Made by a program: the position numbers and the translations under genes. A stretch of 7,503 nt of DNA. Origin: Acidobacteriaceae bacterium. Its GTDB lineage: Bacteria; Acidobacteriota; Terriglobia; Terriglobales; Acidobacteriaceae. The stretch lies in contig JAICMT010000066.1 in the NCBI GenBank assembly GCA_025929125.1, forward strand, positions 1-7,503. The letters are read 5' to 3'. How positions within the stretch are numbered: the first letter of the stretch is position 1; every line of letters starts with the position of its first letter. The notes beneath the pieces are model-generated. The model was given only the letters and a program-made list of their open reading frames with translations. It was not told where the DNA came from and did no database searches. Positions 6,717 through 7,503 of this stretch are shown here, piece by piece.

Positions 6717-7503
6717 GTTCCGGCTCCAGAATCTCTTCCAGGTGTGGATCGTTGATGACGACCAGCGGCCGCTTCATCAACTGGGTCAGGTAATACGCCA
6801 CCCACAGGCTCAGCAGTGTGGCAGGCACCGTAATGTAGGCAAGCACGCTGAGCGGCTCGCCCACCAGGTTGCCGGCAGCGCCCTTGAAGTTGGGCTCAAC
6901 CAGCCAGAACATGTCGACCACGCGGGCGAACAGCATCCAGCAGGTGATCCAGATCATCCGGTTTGGCCTTCGCTTCAGGTCGCGGGAGAGCAGTAAGCAG
7001 AACGGGATCAGCCAGTGCGCAATGAAGTCGAGCGAGCAGATGGTCCACCAGCCGCCGTGAATACGCGCCAGGTACCAGGGAATCTCGTCCGGCAGATTCC
7101 CCGACCAGATGATCAGGAACTCCGCGAAGGTCAGATAGATGTTGAGCATCACGAAGGCAAACAGGAATTTGCCCAGATCATGCAGCTCGGTGATGCGCAG
7201 CAGCGTGCGCATCGGTTCATAGCGGGAGAGCAGGACGACGGAGAGGATCGAGAACGCCAGCACCGCATAACCCTGCGCGACTAGGAACTGCAGCCCCCAG
7301 ATGGAGGAGTACCAGGTCACATCCAGCGCCTTGATCCAGACGATTGCGCCCACGGTCATCAGAACCACGTAGATCAGAATGCCCGGGCCGCTCAGGTTCT
7401 CAAACTTGGTCCGCCAGTATTCGAAGCTCGACTCGGTGCCGCGCGCCGGGTCGGCATCGCTCTGGAGCGACCACTTGTTCAGCAGGTACATGAACACCAG
7501 CAG
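6706..7503 (-). CDS. actF: Alternative complex III quinone-binding membrane subunit ActF, C-terminal part (5' end outside window)
   Basis: This is the last 265 residues of an NrfD/PsrC-like integral membrane subunit of alternative complex III, the quinol:cytochrome c/oxidase oxidoreductase that replaces bc1 in some bacteria. The frame stays open to the window edge (CTG CTG GTG at 7503-7495), so the GTG at 7497 is internal and the true start is upstream; full ActF proteins are usually over 400 residues. Six hydrophobic segments are visible, at about residues 41-59, 70-92, 112-133, 158-172, 183-202 and 218-241. Family-like stretches include LIIWSGNLPDEIPWY (131-145) and the following GGW, and VDMFWLVEP (196-204). 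The short cytosolic tail ends EPEHAH. The stop TGA lies inside the start of the next gene, an 11-base overlap that argues for translational coupling. The neighbouring caa3 oxidase genes strongly support ActF over other NrfD relatives such as polysulfide reductase. Confidence 0.9.
   Translation of the reverse strand: MLVFMYLLNKWSLQSDADPARGTESSFEYWRTKFENLSGPGILIYVVLMTVGAIVWIKALDVTWYSSIWGLQFLVAQGYAVLAFSILSVVLLSRYEPMRTLLRITELHDLGKFLFAFVMLNIYLTFAEFLIIWSGNLPDEIPWYLARIHGGWWTICSLDFIAHWLIPFCLLLSRDLKRRPNRMIWITCWMLFARVVDMFWLVEPNFKGAAGNLVGEPLSVLAYITVPATLLSLWVAYYLTQLMKRPLVVINDPHLEEILEPEHAH

Noticed and set aside
1..7503. CRISPR arrays, insertion sequences, tRNA genes and defence or toxin systems.
   Set aside because: No direct-repeat array, terminal inverted repeats, transposase-like frame or cloverleaf was seen. 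The window is almost entirely filled by the eight minus-strand genes.

Overview
The window reads as bacterial respiratory-chain DNA, with every supportable gene on the minus strand (transcribed from high to low coordinates). The DNA is GC-rich. The gene order is: quinone-binding subunit of alternative complex III (ACIII), then a small membrane-anchored protein, a Sco copper chaperone, and caa3 oxidase subunits II-I-III-IV. This order, the flavour of the proteins and the downstream family-39-type glycosyltransferase suggest an aerobic member of the Acidobacteriota (Terriglobia-like). That assignment is inferred from remembered gene order and protein style, not from a database search.

Layout from right to left. 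6706-7503 holds the C-terminal 265 residues of ActF; its start lies beyond the window. 5988-6716 is a 242-residue protein with one membrane helix and an unassigned conserved-looking C-terminal motif; it overlaps actF by 11 bases. 5064-5972 is a Sco/SenC protein with an unusual C-terminal membrane anchor. 4017-5060 is CoxB with a fused c-type cytochrome domain. 2347-4020 is CoxA of the A2 type (YSHPAVY motif). 1584-2354 is CoxC with a TTG start. 1174-1521 is the small subunit IV. A strong intrinsic terminator at 1114-1149 closes the unit. 1-1065 is a polytopic membrane glycosyltransferase-like gene that runs off the left edge and probably forms a separate transcription unit.

The genes fit together as one electron path. 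ACIII oxidises quinol and passes electrons to cytochrome c, including the cytochrome domain fused to CoxB. From there they go to CuA in CoxB, then heme a and the heme a3/CuB centre of CoxA, where oxygen is reduced. Sco delivers copper to CuA. Very short spacings and overlaps (11, 15, 3, -4, -8 and 62 bases) support a single polycistronic message, whose promoter would lie upstream of the window beyond position 7503.

No tRNA, rRNA, CRISPR array, insertion sequence or mobile element is visible. The least explained parts are the membrane-anchored protein between actF and sco, and the C-terminal extension of the Sco protein. The rest is a known type of respiratory operon.
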